Source of the DNA: Thalassococcus_A lentus
GTDB taxonomy: Bacteria; Pseudomonadota; Alphaproteobacteria; Rhodobacterales; Rhodobacteraceae
Assembly: GCF_028023555.1 (NCBI RefSeq)
Contig: NZ_JAQIOY010000002.1
Span: 558,001 to 622,000 of the forward strand
DNA: 64,000 nt
Direction: 5' to 3'
Shown piece by piece: positions 40,588 to 49,671 of this stretch (its first letter is position 1; each line of letters begins with the position of its first letter). A program made the translations under genes and the position numbers. The notes under the pieces are model-generated. The model saw only the letters and a list, made by a program, of their open reading frames with translations. It made no database searches and was not told the origin of the DNA.

Positions 40588-43500
40588 CCAATGGTGACAC
40601 GGGCAAATGGCCCGGGGCCATAACGGGCCGAAATTTGCGCAACCGCAATCTCAAACCCCGCGCTTGCGCCATCTTCCCCTTGCTGCGCGGCGCTGTATTC
40701 CCAAGTCGGAGAACTCACTTCGGCCTCGCGCAGGACGGTATCATTTTGCGAAACGCGCACCAGATATCGTTCGGCCTCTTCGCCTAGTGGAACCTCGGTA
40801 AGATCCCAGGAGTCCCCCTCAACGCGCGTTCGTCTGATCCACTGGACTGCCAGATCGTCCACGCCGGTCACCTTCAGGTGGGCGGGTCGATAGGGTCGCA
40901 GCCCATTGCCATCAAATGCTTCAATCCGCTCAATATAGGTATCATCATCCAACGGTCGGCGCGCTGGACCAATGCGATAGTATCGGGCGATACGGCGCTG
41001 CGCTGCTGCCAGGGTGATCTGAGCCGGCGCTCCATTCATTAAAACCACATAAGACCCCGCAGGCCATTCGCTCGGCATCGCGCCATCAGTCCCGGCCTGC
41101 CCTCTCAATCTGTGCGCCAGCAGCCATTGCCCGTCTTCCAGCAAAGTCACGTCGCGAAACTGAAACAACTCCCAGTTACCGGCACTGCCATCCCCAATAG
41201 CCATCAGGTTCTGGCCCGCCAGCAGCTGTGCATCATCAATCGATTGCAAGGAGCCCGACGCCAAACGAACTTGCAGCGCTGCCCCGCGATCGATTACCCC
41301 GGCTTGCGCCGCAAAGAGCGGCGTTTCCGTAATTCCAATAATGCTGCGCTCTGCAATAATGTCATTGAGCGCGTAGTCTGAGTCCGTGGGCGCATCATAA
41401 ATGGCCACCGTTCCTGGCCATGGATCAGCTGTCAAAGCCAGATGGGGCGCGTGGGCCACCTCGTCGCCTGACATCAGTGGCAGATCCATGAAGAATGGAG
41501 TAACCGGCACAGCGGGTGTAAAACCGCGCAATTCTGCGCCATCGTCTATGTATTCTGACGGCTCAAACAGGTCCGGCTCGATCCGCACTGCGTCGATGAT
41601 TTGTCGATCAAGGACCTCCACACGGTCAATCCGCGCCAGCACCGGCCCAGATTTGGCAGGCAATTCGACAATGTCGCCAGCCCCCAGCGCCAGTTGAGAC
41701 GGCGGCAACGCAAAGCGAAGAGTATCGCGGGCAAGGCGCGACTCAGCCAGCCAGCGTTCCGTTGTCTGGCGCCCCTCGCCCCGCGTCATGACCAAGGCCA
41801 GGTCTGTTTCCGCAACCGCGTGGGTGCGCTCGTCCGGTAAAACCGTCTCTTCGGTAGCCACCTGATGGTCGGCGTCAGCCAATACAAAACCGACGCGAAC
41901 ACGTCCGGCCATTTCGGCTTCGCCTGCGCGGCTTTCCGACAAATCACCGTCAACCTCGTCTGAAATCGCCAAGGCTTCTGAAGGCAGCGCATGCGCACGC
42001 AGCCCGTCACGCATTCTGAAAACGAGACACCCATCCCGTTCAATGGCGTCAAATCCATAGGCCAGCATAAGCGGTTGCAATGCTCTGCGTGCATCCGAAA
42101 CATCCGGTACGGCATATCCCCGAACGTAGCCATGCAACGCACTGGTATCTATATCGGAAACGCCAACGCGGTGGCAGATTTCCCGCACAACCGAAGCCAG
42201 CGTTCGGCCCGACGTACGGCCGGTAATCCAGTGCCCACGCCGATAATTCGGTCCATCCGACCACAGTTCGTCATTCCCGGGAAACCAGGGGTAAGGACGC
42301 GCATCCCATGCCCAGACGAAAGCATGGGCCGTGTCGACCATCGCAGCGCCATAGGTTTCCGAAACCGGATTGTTGGCCTCATCACTCCAATAATCGTACA
42401 TCGCACGCAAATATTGGTGTTGGATCAACTCATCCCGAAGCCCGTTGGAGTAATAGGGCAATGCGGATTCCGACGATTTTGGATCCAGGAACTTGTTTGG
42501 CTGGTTGGTGCCTTTGTCGATTGCGGCACAGCCAAGTTCAGTGAACCAGATCGGCTTTGAGCCGGGCACCCATTCTGTTGGGTCATTGGCGCGCACGCCT
42601 CCGGTGCGAGGATAGTGCAAATTTGACCACCAGTTCCGGATATCCTTGTAGCGCCAGACCCAGTCTTCGCCGTAGGCGCCGTCCACAATTTCAGTCCTGC
42701 GTTGTGCGTCTCGCGCCTCCGGACTGTCGTAGTACCAATCAAAGCCCTCGCCCCCGGCGACATTGGACTTTAGATACTCCGGATCATACAGCGACGCCCA
42801 AGCGGCATCCGCGTGGTCCTCTCCGTCACGCCAATCCGACAGCGGCATGTAATTGTCGATCCCAATGAAATCGATGTTGGCGTCTGCCCAAAGCGGATCA
42901 AGATGGAAATAGAGGTCCTCGCTTCCGTCCTGAGGATGGTAGCCAAAGTACTCCGACCAGTCCGCTGCGTAGCCAATCTTTACATCAGGGCCCAAAAGCA
43001 CCCGGCATTCAGCCGCAAGATCCCGCAATGCCTGAACGGCCGGAAAGCCCGCCAGACCGCGAATTTGCGTAAGGCCTCGCATTTCCGAGCCGATGCAAAA
43101 GGCTTCTACCTGCCCAGCCGCACTGCAAAGGGCCGCCTGATGCAAAATGAACCGCCGGTAACCCCATTCATCCGGCCCTGAATAGCTGACGCTCTCGCCC
43201 TCGACGGCAAAGTCGTTCGCCGTGGCGGTTCCCATAAAGCTTGCAACTTCGCTTTCGGCTGCAGCGGTGCCATCCGGCGACCCATCCCTGCCGGGTGCAA
43301 TGCTGGTCGTAATGCGTCCTCTCCAAGGCAGCTTTGGCTGATCAACTGCTTCGCTCCATGGATCGGCCAAACCGTTGCCTGGCATCTGATCCATCAAGAT
43401 GAATGGGTAGTACATCACACTGAGCCCCTGCTCGGTCATGCGATGAATCGATTGAATAACGGACTGGTCGGTTGGCGTGCCGCCGTAAACTGGGCGGCCG

Positions 43501-44540
43501 TCTTCCTGCGGAACCGGCAACGCATCCCCGCGATGAATACCGCCCGCAGTCCAAGGCATCTTGCCAGCGTCTCGTTCAGTCTGTTCGACTTTGGGCCGGA
43601 TCTCACAAGTGTTGCAGCGCAAATCACTCCCGAACCAGCTGACAATCAGCGAGACCGACCTGCAATTGGGAAGCTCGTCGGTTAGCTGTTCAAGCGAGGC
43701 GTTGAAGTCCGGCTCTTCCGTCGGGGAATTCACGTTGGCAACGGTCTTGCCGCCACTGGCACCTGCATTCAACAGGATATCAGGACCAGGAACCTCTGCT
43801 TCGTCTGCTGTTTTCTTGTTCAGATACACAGGCTTGGTCGCAAGCGTGTATTCACCCGATCCGGGCATCATGGCCACGGCCTGCACAGCCAGCGGAACGT
43901 CGGCCGTGTCAGTCATCTCTGGCCGGGTAACCTCAAAACTGAACTGAGGCACACGATTGCCAAACTGATTCAGGTCTAGATCCTCGATCACAACATAAGC
44001 AATTCCACGGTACGCCGGAACCAGACCAGTCCCCTCCACGGCTTCCATCTTGGCGTCTGGCAATTGATCAGCAGTGCCGCGATAGACCCGCATTGTCAGG
44101 TCTTTCAACGGCACCTCAGCACCATCCGCCCAAACACGGTTCACACCAGTGATTTCGCCCTCACACAACGCCAAGGCCAGCGACACGCGGTACCGATACG
44201 TCTTGACCTTTGGTTGTGGAGGGGCCCCTTTTCCACCGCCACCGCCACTGGTTTTCGACCGTTCCTCGAATTCCGTCGACCAGATGACGTGTCCACCCAC
44301 CCGCATGCGTCCATAGACCTGAGCAATCGGCGCACCTTCCCCGGCACCGGATATGCGGAACCGGTCGATCCTGCCGGTTTCCACCGTTTCCGACCCCTGC
44401 CCCATGAGACGTTGATCCAGCGCCCGTCCGAGCGATGCGCCAATGAACCGGCCAACAGCCGTCATCGACAACCCCAGCACAGATCCACCCAACGAAGAGC
44501 CAATGGCAGCACCCGCCGCCGAAAGTAAAATGGTTGCCAT
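40584..44540 (-). CDS. g15: GTA megatron/host-specificity protein (gp15)
   Basis: A 1318-residue protein. The N-terminal glycine-rich segment (AAGAAIGSSLGGSVLGLSM) precedes a baseplate-type region. The middle (about residues 430-760) is a glycoside-hydrolase TIM-barrel-like domain (ADWSEYFGYHPQDGS, FDWYYDSPEARDAQR, FTELGCAAIDKG). The C-terminal region resembles phage tail fibre/Rcc01698-like domains. In the R. capsulatus GTA, gp15 is the large tip protein that contacts the cell. The frame is unbroken over almost 4 kb, which argues for selection. Confidence 0.95.
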   Translation of the reverse strand: MATILLSAAGAAIGSSLGGSVLGLSMTAVGRFIGASLGRALDQRLMGQGSETVETGRIDRFRISGAGEGAPIAQVYGRMRVGGHVIWSTEFEERSKTSGGGGGKGAPPQPKVKTYRYRVSLALALCEGEITGVNRVWADGAEVPLKDLTMRVYRGTADQLPDAKMEAVEGTGLVPAYRGIAYVVIEDLDLNQFGNRVPQFSFEVTRPEMTDTADVPLAVQAVAMMPGSGEYTLATKPVYLNKKTADEAEVPGPDILLNAGASGGKTVANVNSPTEEPDFNASLEQLTDELPNCRSVSLIVSWFGSDLRCNTCEIRPKVEQTERDAGKMPWTAGGIHRGDALPVPQEDGRPVYGGTPTDQSVIQSIHRMTEQGLSVMYYPFILMDQMPGNGLADPWSEAVDQPKLPWRGRITTSIAPGRDGSPDGTAAAESEVASFMGTATANDFAVEGESVSYSGPDEWGYRRFILHQAALCSAAGQVEAFCIGSEMRGLTQIRGLAGFPAVQALRDLAAECRVLLGPDVKIGYAADWSEYFGYHPQDGSEDLYFHLDPLWADANIDFIGIDNYMPLSDWRDGEDHADAAWASLYDPEYLKSNVAGGEGFDWYYDSPEARDAQRRTEIVDGAYGEDWVWRYKDIRNWWSNLHYPRTGGVRANDPTEWVPGSKPIWFTELGCAAIDKGTNQPNKFLDPKSSESALPYYSNGLRDELIQHQYLRAMYDYWSDEANNPVSETYGAAMVDTAHAFVWAWDARPYPWFPGNDELWSDGPNYRRGHWITGRTSGRTLASVVREICHRVGVSDIDTSALHGYVRGYAVPDVSDARRALQPLMLAYGFDAIERDGCLVFRMRDGLRAHALPSEALAISDEVDGDLSESRAGEAEMAGRVRVGFVLADADHQVATEETVLPDERTHAVAETDLALVMTRGEGRQTTERWLAESRLARDTLRFALPPSQLALGAGDIVELPAKSGPVLARIDRVEVLDRQIIDAVRIEPDLFEPSEYIDDGAELRGFTPAVPVTPFFMDLPLMSGDEVAHAPHLALTADPWPGTVAIYDAPTDSDYALNDIIAERSIIGITETPLFAAQAGVIDRGAALQVRLASGSLQSIDDAQLLAGQNLMAIGDGSAGNWELFQFRDVTLLEDGQWLLAHRLRGQAGTDGAMPSEWPAGSYVVLMNGAPAQITLAAAQRRIARYYRIGPARRPLDDDTYIERIEAFDGNGLRPYRPAHLKVTGVDDLAVQWIRRTRVEGDSWDLTEVPLGEEAERYLVRVSQNDTVLREAEVSSPTWEYSAAQQGEDGASAGFEIAVAQISARYGPGPFARVTIG

Positions 44541-44543
44541 CGG

Positions 44544-44975
44544 TCAACCCTCCAAAGGAATTTCGAAACGGGCCACAATGCGCCGCGCCCAAGAAGCGCC
44601 CAGGGCGCTTTCGATCACGCCGTGGCCACTGTAGGCATGCACAAAACTTGCATCGGCTCCGACTTTCGCCTGAATGCCAAGGTGCTTGGCGACCGATCCG
44701 TCACGCATTCGGAACAACAGAACATCACCGGGCATCACAGCCTCCAGCGGTTTCACAGTCATGTAACGAATGCCCGCACGCCAAAGGCGTTCATCGCCCT
44801 GCGGCTCGGACCAGTCCATACTGTAGGCTGGCACCTGTGTAGGCTCGGGCCCCACAACTTCACGCCAGACCCCGCGCAACAGCCCAAGACAATCGCAGCC
44901 GGCGCCCCGGACCGAAGCCTGATGAACATAAGGCGTCCCGATCCAGCCTCTGGCCGCTTGAACGATCGGGTTCAT
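44544..44975 (-). CDS. g14: GTA tail peptidase, NlpC/P60 family (gp14)
   Basis: A 143-residue protein starting MNPIVQAARGWIGTPYVHQ at 44975, just inside the g13 end; longer frames to 45170 are shadow. The catalytic cysteine is in GAGCDCLGLL and a histidine follows in KHLGIQ. It belongs to the NlpC/P60 cell-wall peptidases; in the R. capsulatus particle the homologue sits in the baseplate and probably cuts peptidoglycan during DNA delivery. Confidence 0.93.
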   Translation of the reverse strand: MNPIVQAARGWIGTPYVHQASVRGAGCDCLGLLRGVWREVVGPEPTQVPAYSMDWSEPQGDERLWRAGIRYMTVKPLEAVMPGDVLLFRMRDGSVAKHLGIQAKVGADASFVHAYSGHGVIESALGASWARRIVARFEIPLEG

Positions 44976-45868
44976 CGGCGGCTCCCGCCGGTTTTGTTCT
45001 TGGCCTGCGTGGCATGCACAAACATCCAGTCTTCTTCGGGAATGTCCGGAAAGCCCTGAAAATTGATGCCATTGTTGAATTTCAAACGGCAGGTCTCGAA
45101 CCGCTTGTCGCAACCCGCCTCCAGCCGAACCAAAACGCCGGGGTTCATCGACGCGCGGATCGGCTCCCACAATTCAACTACCCGATCCGCCCCTTCAATC
45201 CGATCGCGTTTGATTGCGCCACTCAATCCAGCGGCTTCGCCGTCAAGGATCTCAAGGCGGCCTCTTTGAAACCAACCCGGCTCAAAGCTGCCAATACCCG
45301 CAAAAATGAACCGGCGCTGATCTTCAACTTGCGCGGCCCCGCCCTCATAGACGTATCCGGGTGTGTCCAAATCGAACCGGCAGGTGGCATCGGCCAAAAC
45401 AGCACTGCATGGCTTTTGAAAAACACGCCCCACAGGACGATTGAGCGCTTCTGTCAATCCGCGCAACTCGGCGTGAAATGCCCCAGCGCCGCGCCGCAGC
45501 TCGCCGATCTGGCCGCGAAACATGATACGGCGCGCGGATACGTCAGCCCAATGCACCAACCATGCGGTCACTTCGGCTTCGTCATAACGCCCGGCGGCGA
45601 TATCCTCTTCCCGAATAGCAGCATCAGACAGGGCCCCCATCGCTTCGGTATTGTCCACCGAAAGCCCCGTTGCCTGCTGCAACGCTCGTGCACTCAGCCC
45701 CGTATCGGCCCGAAATGTGATGCCTGCAAAAGTCAGGTTCCGATCGTGATCGGTAAACCCCATTTGCACACCGTCTTTGCGCCGGACGGCCCAGCAACGT
45801 GCCACCTGGCCAATACCACCAGCCAAGTGTTCGTGCAGTGCCTCGGCACCTTCGTTCATACGCCCCAT
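44972..45868 (-). CDS. g13: GTA tail hub protein (gp13)
   Basis: A 298-residue protein of the phage BR0599/DUF2163 family (MNEGAEALHEHLAGGIGQVARCWAVRRKDG, later FSNG-type beta stretches). Cysteines near the C-terminus (CDKRFETCRLKF) are conserved in the family, as iron-sulfur or structural ligands. It overlaps g14 by 4 bases and abuts g12. In the R. capsulatus GTA this is the hub between distal tail and megatron. Confidence 0.92.
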   Translation of the reverse strand: MGRMNEGAEALHEHLAGGIGQVARCWAVRRKDGVQMGFTDHDRNLTFAGITFRADTGLSARALQQATGLSVDNTEAMGALSDAAIREEDIAAGRYDEAEVTAWLVHWADVSARRIMFRGQIGELRRGAGAFHAELRGLTEALNRPVGRVFQKPCSAVLADATCRFDLDTPGYVYEGGAAQVEDQRRFIFAGIGSFEPGWFQRGRLEILDGEAAGLSGAIKRDRIEGADRVVELWEPIRASMNPGVLVRLEAGCDKRFETCRLKFNNGINFQGFPDIPEEDWMFVHATQAKNKTGGSRR

Positions 45869-46500
45869 CAGACCCGCACCTCCACAATAGGCACATCCGG
45901 CACCTGGCCCGCTTTGAAGCTCGAAACGGACACGTTGATCCGGTCGGTGTCGAAACGCACCGGCACATCAAACTCGAACCCTGCCGTCACATCCGCATCT
46001 TGCAGCGGAGCCTCTTCGAACGTGATTACGCCCGTAGCCAGATCAATCTCAAAGTGCACACCTTCACGGCGCTCAACGCTCTGAACAGCCGCCAAAACGG
46101 TTCCCTTTACCGGCTTGCAGATCGGGCGCGCGTATTCTGCCGAACCGGATCGATAAGTCTTGATCAATTCAAAACTCTTGGTCGCGCCATCGCCCTTGGC
46201 AATCACCTGATCGTTCGGCGACGGTGATTTTGACGGAGCGCAGGACTTGTAGTCGGACCAGTCTTTCCAGCGAAAACCGAACAACTGACCACGTCGGGCT
46301 TCGAAAAAGGCGATCAACTGTTCGAGATCGTCCAGCGACCGCAATCCCAATCCAGCATCAAAGCGCCGCCTCGAATGCGCCCAAGGGGTCGCACGCTCTT
46401 CGAAACCACTGGTCAGCTCGACGATATCCGTCCGCCGTTCTGGCCCGCCCATGGCACCAAAGCTCAGGTCCGCAGGAAATCGTATTTCATGAAAAGACAT
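45868..46500 (-). CDS. g12: GTA distal tail protein (gp12)
   Basis: A 210-residue protein of the TIGR02217/DUF2460 family. The start MSFHEIRFPADLSFGAMGGP and FGFRWKDWSDY are characteristic. It shares one base with g13 and lies 13 bases after g11. It forms the distal tail ring that connects tube and baseplate in the R. capsulatus structure. Confidence 0.93.
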   Translation of the reverse strand: MSFHEIRFPADLSFGAMGGPERRTDIVELTSGFEERATPWAHSRRRFDAGLGLRSLDDLEQLIAFFEARRGQLFGFRWKDWSDYKSCAPSKSPSPNDQVIAKGDGATKSFELIKTYRSGSAEYARPICKPVKGTVLAAVQSVERREGVHFEIDLATGVITFEEAPLQDADVTAGFEFDVPVRFDTDRINVSVSSFKAGQVPDVPIVEVRV

Positions 46501-46513
46501 TGTTTAGGCCTCC

Positions 46514-47176
46514 TTAGCGATTGCGCGCGCCACGGCTAAGTGCCCGGCTCATCTGGGCAGCGATTTGCGATTGACTGCGTTGAAAGCTTTGGGCGTCGGG
46601 CGTTTGAATATTCATCACCACATGCACGGATTGCCCCCCGCCGGCTGCGCGGACACCCAATTTGCCGTCTGTACCTCGGGTCAGCGGCATGATCGCCTCG
46701 GGACCAGCCTCTCCCATCAGGCCCAGCCCTCCGCGCATCGGGAACGTGACCGGGCCATTGACCACACCGCCATTGGCAAATGGCATCACGCGCCCCTGCG
46801 CAAAGCTTCCACCCTCTGCAAACCCGAGCAAACCACCGAAAACAGATTGCAATCCACCTGAAAGCAGCCCGCCAAAGTGGTCCGCGACCGGTTTGACCGC
46901 TGCACGGTAGGCCGCGTTGATCATGGAGTTTGCGACAACTTGCAAAGCGTCGGACAGCTTCATGCCATCCAGCACAACCCCGTCGATGGCGCGGCTCAGT
47001 CCCGCGCTCAGCGTACTCTCCAGCTTGGCCGCGCCCTGGCCTGTCGCCGAAAACGTCTGGTGAATGCGTTTCAGTTCAGCATCAAATTGCGAGGCCATTC
47101 CAATGGCACCACCCAAGGATACCTCGAGCGCTTCCACCTGATCGCCAAGATCTTCGACTATGTCCAAATCGCTCAT
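46514..47176 (-). CDS. g11: GTA tape measure protein (gp11)
   Basis: A 220-residue protein. It is far shorter than phage tape measures, matching the short GTA tail. The first 100 residues are helical and the centre is Gly/Phe/Met-rich (GGLLSGGLQSVFGGLLGFAEGG, VTFPMRGGLGLMGEAGPEAI), as in lambda-type tape measures. It overlaps g10.1 by 4 bases. Confidence 0.93.
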   Translation of the reverse strand: MSDLDIVEDLGDQVEALEVSLGGAIGMASQFDAELKRIHQTFSATGQGAAKLESTLSAGLSRAIDGVVLDGMKLSDALQVVANSMINAAYRAAVKPVADHFGGLLSGGLQSVFGGLLGFAEGGSFAQGRVMPFANGGVVNGPVTFPMRGGLGLMGEAGPEAIMPLTRGTDGKLGVRAAGGGQSVHVVMNIQTPDAQSFQRSQSQIAAQMSRALSRGARNR

Positions 47177-47373
47177 TGTCCCATTTCCTTTCGAAAGTCC
47201 GGAAAAGACGTCATCAATTCATGCAGACGGCTTCGACCCATCGGGGCCGCGCCTGCGTTCTCGCCCAGCAACAAACGGAATTCCGCCGGCGTCAGCCCCC
47301 AAAACTGGTCGGACGAAAGGCCAAGCCCCTGCATTCCGGCCCGCATCAGAACCGGCCAGTCAAACCCCGCCAT
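47173..47373 (-). CDS. g10.1: GTA tail assembly chaperone (g10.1)
   Basis: A 66-residue protein, MAGFDWPVLMRAGMQGLGLS then FWGLTPAEFRLLLGE, matching the TIGR02216/phage_TAC family. The ATG at 47373 lies inside the end of g10 (14-base overlap), so the longer frame to 47463 is not used. The pairing of g10 and g10.1 resembles the phage G/GT chaperone arrangement, but as two separate genes. The gene is easy to miss because of its size. Confidence 0.88.
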   Translation of the reverse strand: MAGFDWPVLMRAGMQGLGLSSDQFWGLTPAEFRLLLGENAGAAPMGRSRLHELMTSFPDFRKEMGQ

Positions 47374-47704
47374 TTCTCTGTCCTGCCGCTGCATCCGGAA
47401 GCATGAAGGCACGCGCCAAAAGCTCTGCCGCTGCGCGGGCCGCCTGCATCGGTCCACCTTCAATCTCTGCCGTCATCAATTGCGACGCCTGCAGGTCTCG
47501 CCCGCCGCCTCGAAGGCCCGCAACGATCAGCGCCAACACATCCCGCGTTGTGAACTTGCCGCTCTCAAACCGCTCCACCAGATCAACAAGCGATCCGCTC
47601 TTCAGCCCGGCTTCCAGCTCCGCCAGTGCGCCCAGGCTCAGCCGCATGGCGTGAGGCTCGCCATCGATGGTCAACGCCACTTCTCCTCTCCACGGATTAG
47701 CCAT
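47360..47704 (-). CDS. g10: GTA family protein, tail assembly (gp10)
   Basis: A 114-residue protein, MANPWRGEVALTIDGEPHAM then SLGALAELEAGLKSGSLVDL, the pattern of gene-transfer-agent gp10 and phage tail tube chaperones (GTA TtcA-like). It shares one base with g9 and overlaps g10.1. It probably guides tail tube or tape-measure assembly. Confidence 0.9.
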   Translation of the reverse strand: MANPWRGEVALTIDGEPHAMRLSLGALAELEAGLKSGSLVDLVERFESGKFTTRDVLALIVAGLRGGGRDLQASQLMTAEIEGGPMQAARAAAELLARAFMLPDAAAGQRNGGV

Positions 47705-48126
47705 TACGCCACCGGCACGGCAGTGAATTGAAGCGCTCCCGCCGAGGCCATGGACACTTCATAGGTCGCCTCACCATTGTGGCTCCCGGCATATTCGATC
47801 GAGGTCACCTGAAAGGCGCCTTCCACGGTGCCAAAGTCAGGGATGATTACCTGAAAATCCGGGGTTTCGCCGTCGAAGAAGATCTGACGCGCCCGTTCAT
47901 CGGTGCCTTCGTCCTTGAACACGCCCGATCCGCTGATATTGGCCGACTTCACGCCAGCGCCCGACAACAGCTCTCGCCATCCACCCTGACTTTCCAGCGT
48001 CGTGACATCCACTTGTTCGGCATTGAAACTCACGCGTGTCGCCCGCAAACCAGCCATGGTCTCGAACTGACCATCGCCTGTCAGATCCACCTTGATCAAA
48101 AGATCCTTACCGTTCTGTGCACCCAT
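47704..48126 (-). CDS. g9: GTA major tail tube protein (gp9)
   Basis: A 140-residue protein of the TP901-1 major tail family: MGAQNGKDLLIKVDLTGDGQ, VTTLESQGGWRELLSGAGVK, and beta-rich remainder ending in SIEYAGSHNGEATYEVSMAS. It forms the hexameric tube rings of the R. capsulatus particle. Spacing to g8 is 53 bases. Confidence 0.94.
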   Translation of the reverse strand: MGAQNGKDLLIKVDLTGDGQFETMAGLRATRVSFNAEQVDVTTLESQGGWRELLSGAGVKSANISGSGVFKDEGTDERARQIFFDGETPDFQVIIPDFGTVEGAFQVTSIEYAGSHNGEATYEVSMASAGALQFTAVPVA

Positions 48127-48179
48127 GTCTTCAGCTCCTTGGGTTGAATTTTCGTCCAGACGGGATCAGCCCGCCGCGT

Positions 48180-48587
48180 TCATTGGTCTTCCACGCGCGC
48201 GCGGAAAGTCAGGTCGATCCGCCGCAACCCGCCGCTTTCGCGGACCGCTTTGGCCTTGCGAAACCACAGACCGATGAGACGGCCTCGGGACAAAGGCAGA
48301 TCACCGCCATCCAACGCATCGCTGACAGCACCAGCCACCGCCTTGGCGCTTTGAAATCCCGCGACTTCGCTGACGACCGAGATGACAAAGTCGTGCCAGG
48401 CTCCGGCGCCCGACCCATCCGACGCCTCTTTCACGCTCTCAGGCCCAAGCGCCACGTAGACAGACGGCAGCGTTCCGGCGGGCACGGCGTCATAGATGTC
48501 ACCCCCGACCAGACCGGCCAGTTGGGTGTCGGCCAAAAGCTGCGAGTAGACCGCAGCTTGTAGCGGGCCAGACAGTGCATAGCTCAT
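48180..48587 (-). CDS. g8: GTA tail terminator (gp8)
   Basis: A 135-residue DUF3168 protein starting MSYALSGPLQAAVYSQLLAD at 48587; the open frame back to 48959 is the shadow of g7 and g6. Motif VPAGTLPSVYVALGPE is typical. The ATG overlaps the g7 stop by 4 bases. The homologue caps the tail tube and joins it to the head stopper. Confidence 0.93.
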   Translation of the reverse strand: MSYALSGPLQAAVYSQLLADTQLAGLVGGDIYDAVPAGTLPSVYVALGPESVKEASDGSGAGAWHDFVISVVSEVAGFQSAKAVAGAVSDALDGGDLPLSRGRLIGLWFRKAKAVRESGGLRRIDLTFRARVEDQ

Positions 48588-48922
48588 GCCGCCGTCTCCT
48601 CTTCGCAGCTGCAATGCAAATACATCGCGTTGTCGGGATCTTCGTTCACAGCCTCGATCCGAAAGAGCCGTGAGCCCATTGCAAACCTTTGTCCCGCCTG
48701 CGGCCGATTGCTGGCTCCTGTGGGGGCTGCACGCACGGTGATCCTGACTGCCGTGACCGAATGAGAGCCGGTCGCCCCGCGCGCCAATCGGCCGCTGCGT
48801 GAACGAAGCGCGCCCCAAAGGACGCCAACCGGCTGCCAAGTCTCGGCATAGCCGCCCGCCCCATCCTGCACGCGCTGCGCAGCCTCGAGCACCAGCTTGC
48901 GGTTCAAATTGAACCCGCTCAT
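48584..48922 (-). CDS. g7: GTA head-tail stopper/adaptor (gp7)
   Basis: A 112-residue head-tail adaptor: MSGFNLNRKLVLEAAQRVQD then GGYAETWQPVGVLWGALRSRSG. The family (phage_H_T_join) bridges the connector to the tail. Both ends overlap neighbours by 4 bases. Confidence 0.93.
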   Translation of the reverse strand: MSGFNLNRKLVLEAAQRVQDGAGGYAETWQPVGVLWGALRSRSGRLARGATGSHSVTAVRITVRAAPTGASNRPQAGQRFAMGSRLFRIEAVNEDPDNAMYLHCSCEEETAA

Positions 48923-49512
48923 CGGCCAAGCCCCACGCGCACCGGGCGATAGCGGGCAATCAGACTGGTGACGCCAAAAGGCATGCAGCCCTGACCCAGC
49001 GATGTGTCATCCCGAAATTCATAGTAATGCGCAGCAAGCAACAAAACTGCTTGCGCGATATCTGCGGGCAGCGCGTCAAAGGCATCGGCATGCCCGGCGT
49101 CAAACCGGATTTCCACTGATCCACCTTCCGCAATCTGCGGCAGGGTTCCGCCCGCAGCGCTCAGCTTCGGTTTGAAGGCATCTTTGATCAGGCGATAGCG
49201 CTCCGGCTCCACGGTCTGAGCCCCGCCAAATCCGTCAATCACAGTCACTTCAGAGATCGATTGCACCGGCGATACCGGAAAGGTCTGCTCGCTGGCATGA
49301 CGCCACCGATCAAGCGTCAATAGAAAACCGCGTGTGATCAGCGCTTTGGATGTCCGCGCCTCGATCGCAGCCATTGCGGCACGCAAAAAGGATGCCAGAA
49401 CCGGATCCTGTACGTCATCTTCGGCAAATCCGGTGCCCAGACGCAGGTGCCGCTTCAGGGCGTCCAGCGGCAGCGCCGCCTCGGGCACCTGTGTTTCTTC
49501 CACAAGGATCAT
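48919..49512 (-). CDS. g6: GTA head-tail connector/adaptor (gp6)
   Basis: A 197-residue protein from the ATG at 49512 (MILVEETQVPEAALPLDALKRH). The motifs HLRLGTGFAEDDV and RTSKALITRGFLLTLDRW match the connector family that binds the portal. The frame extends to 49644 only through non-coding sequence. A 159-base gap with a strong hairpin separates it from the capsid gene. Confidence 0.92.
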   Translation of the reverse strand: MILVEETQVPEAALPLDALKRHLRLGTGFAEDDVQDPVLASFLRAAMAAIEARTSKALITRGFLLTLDRWRHASEQTFPVSPVQSISEVTVIDGFGGAQTVEPERYRLIKDAFKPKLSAAGGTLPQIAEGGSVEIRFDAGHADAFDALPADIAQAVLLLAAHYYEFRDDTSLGQGCMPFGVTSLIARYRPVRVGLGR

Positions 49513-49634
49513 ATCATCTCTCCGAAATTCCGCCCGGCACCGCGCCGATGCGAATGGGCGCGCGCCAGTCACGTTGCTCGTGCGGAGGGGAGCTGCTGGC
49601 CAACATGACCGTTGCCGCGCGCGCCCCCGAAGAA

Positions 49635-49653
49635 CGGGCCACAACGTGGCCCG
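49635..49653 (-). other. Hairpin just after the capsid gene in the GTA operon
   Basis: CGGGCCAC-AAC-GTGGCCCG is a perfect 8-bp stem with a 3-base loop, 18 bases past the capsid stop. There is no T-tract. It could stabilise capsid mRNA or attenuate read-through to the tail genes. Confidence 0.55.
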
Positions 49654-49671
49654 CCCCTCGTCTCATACGGC

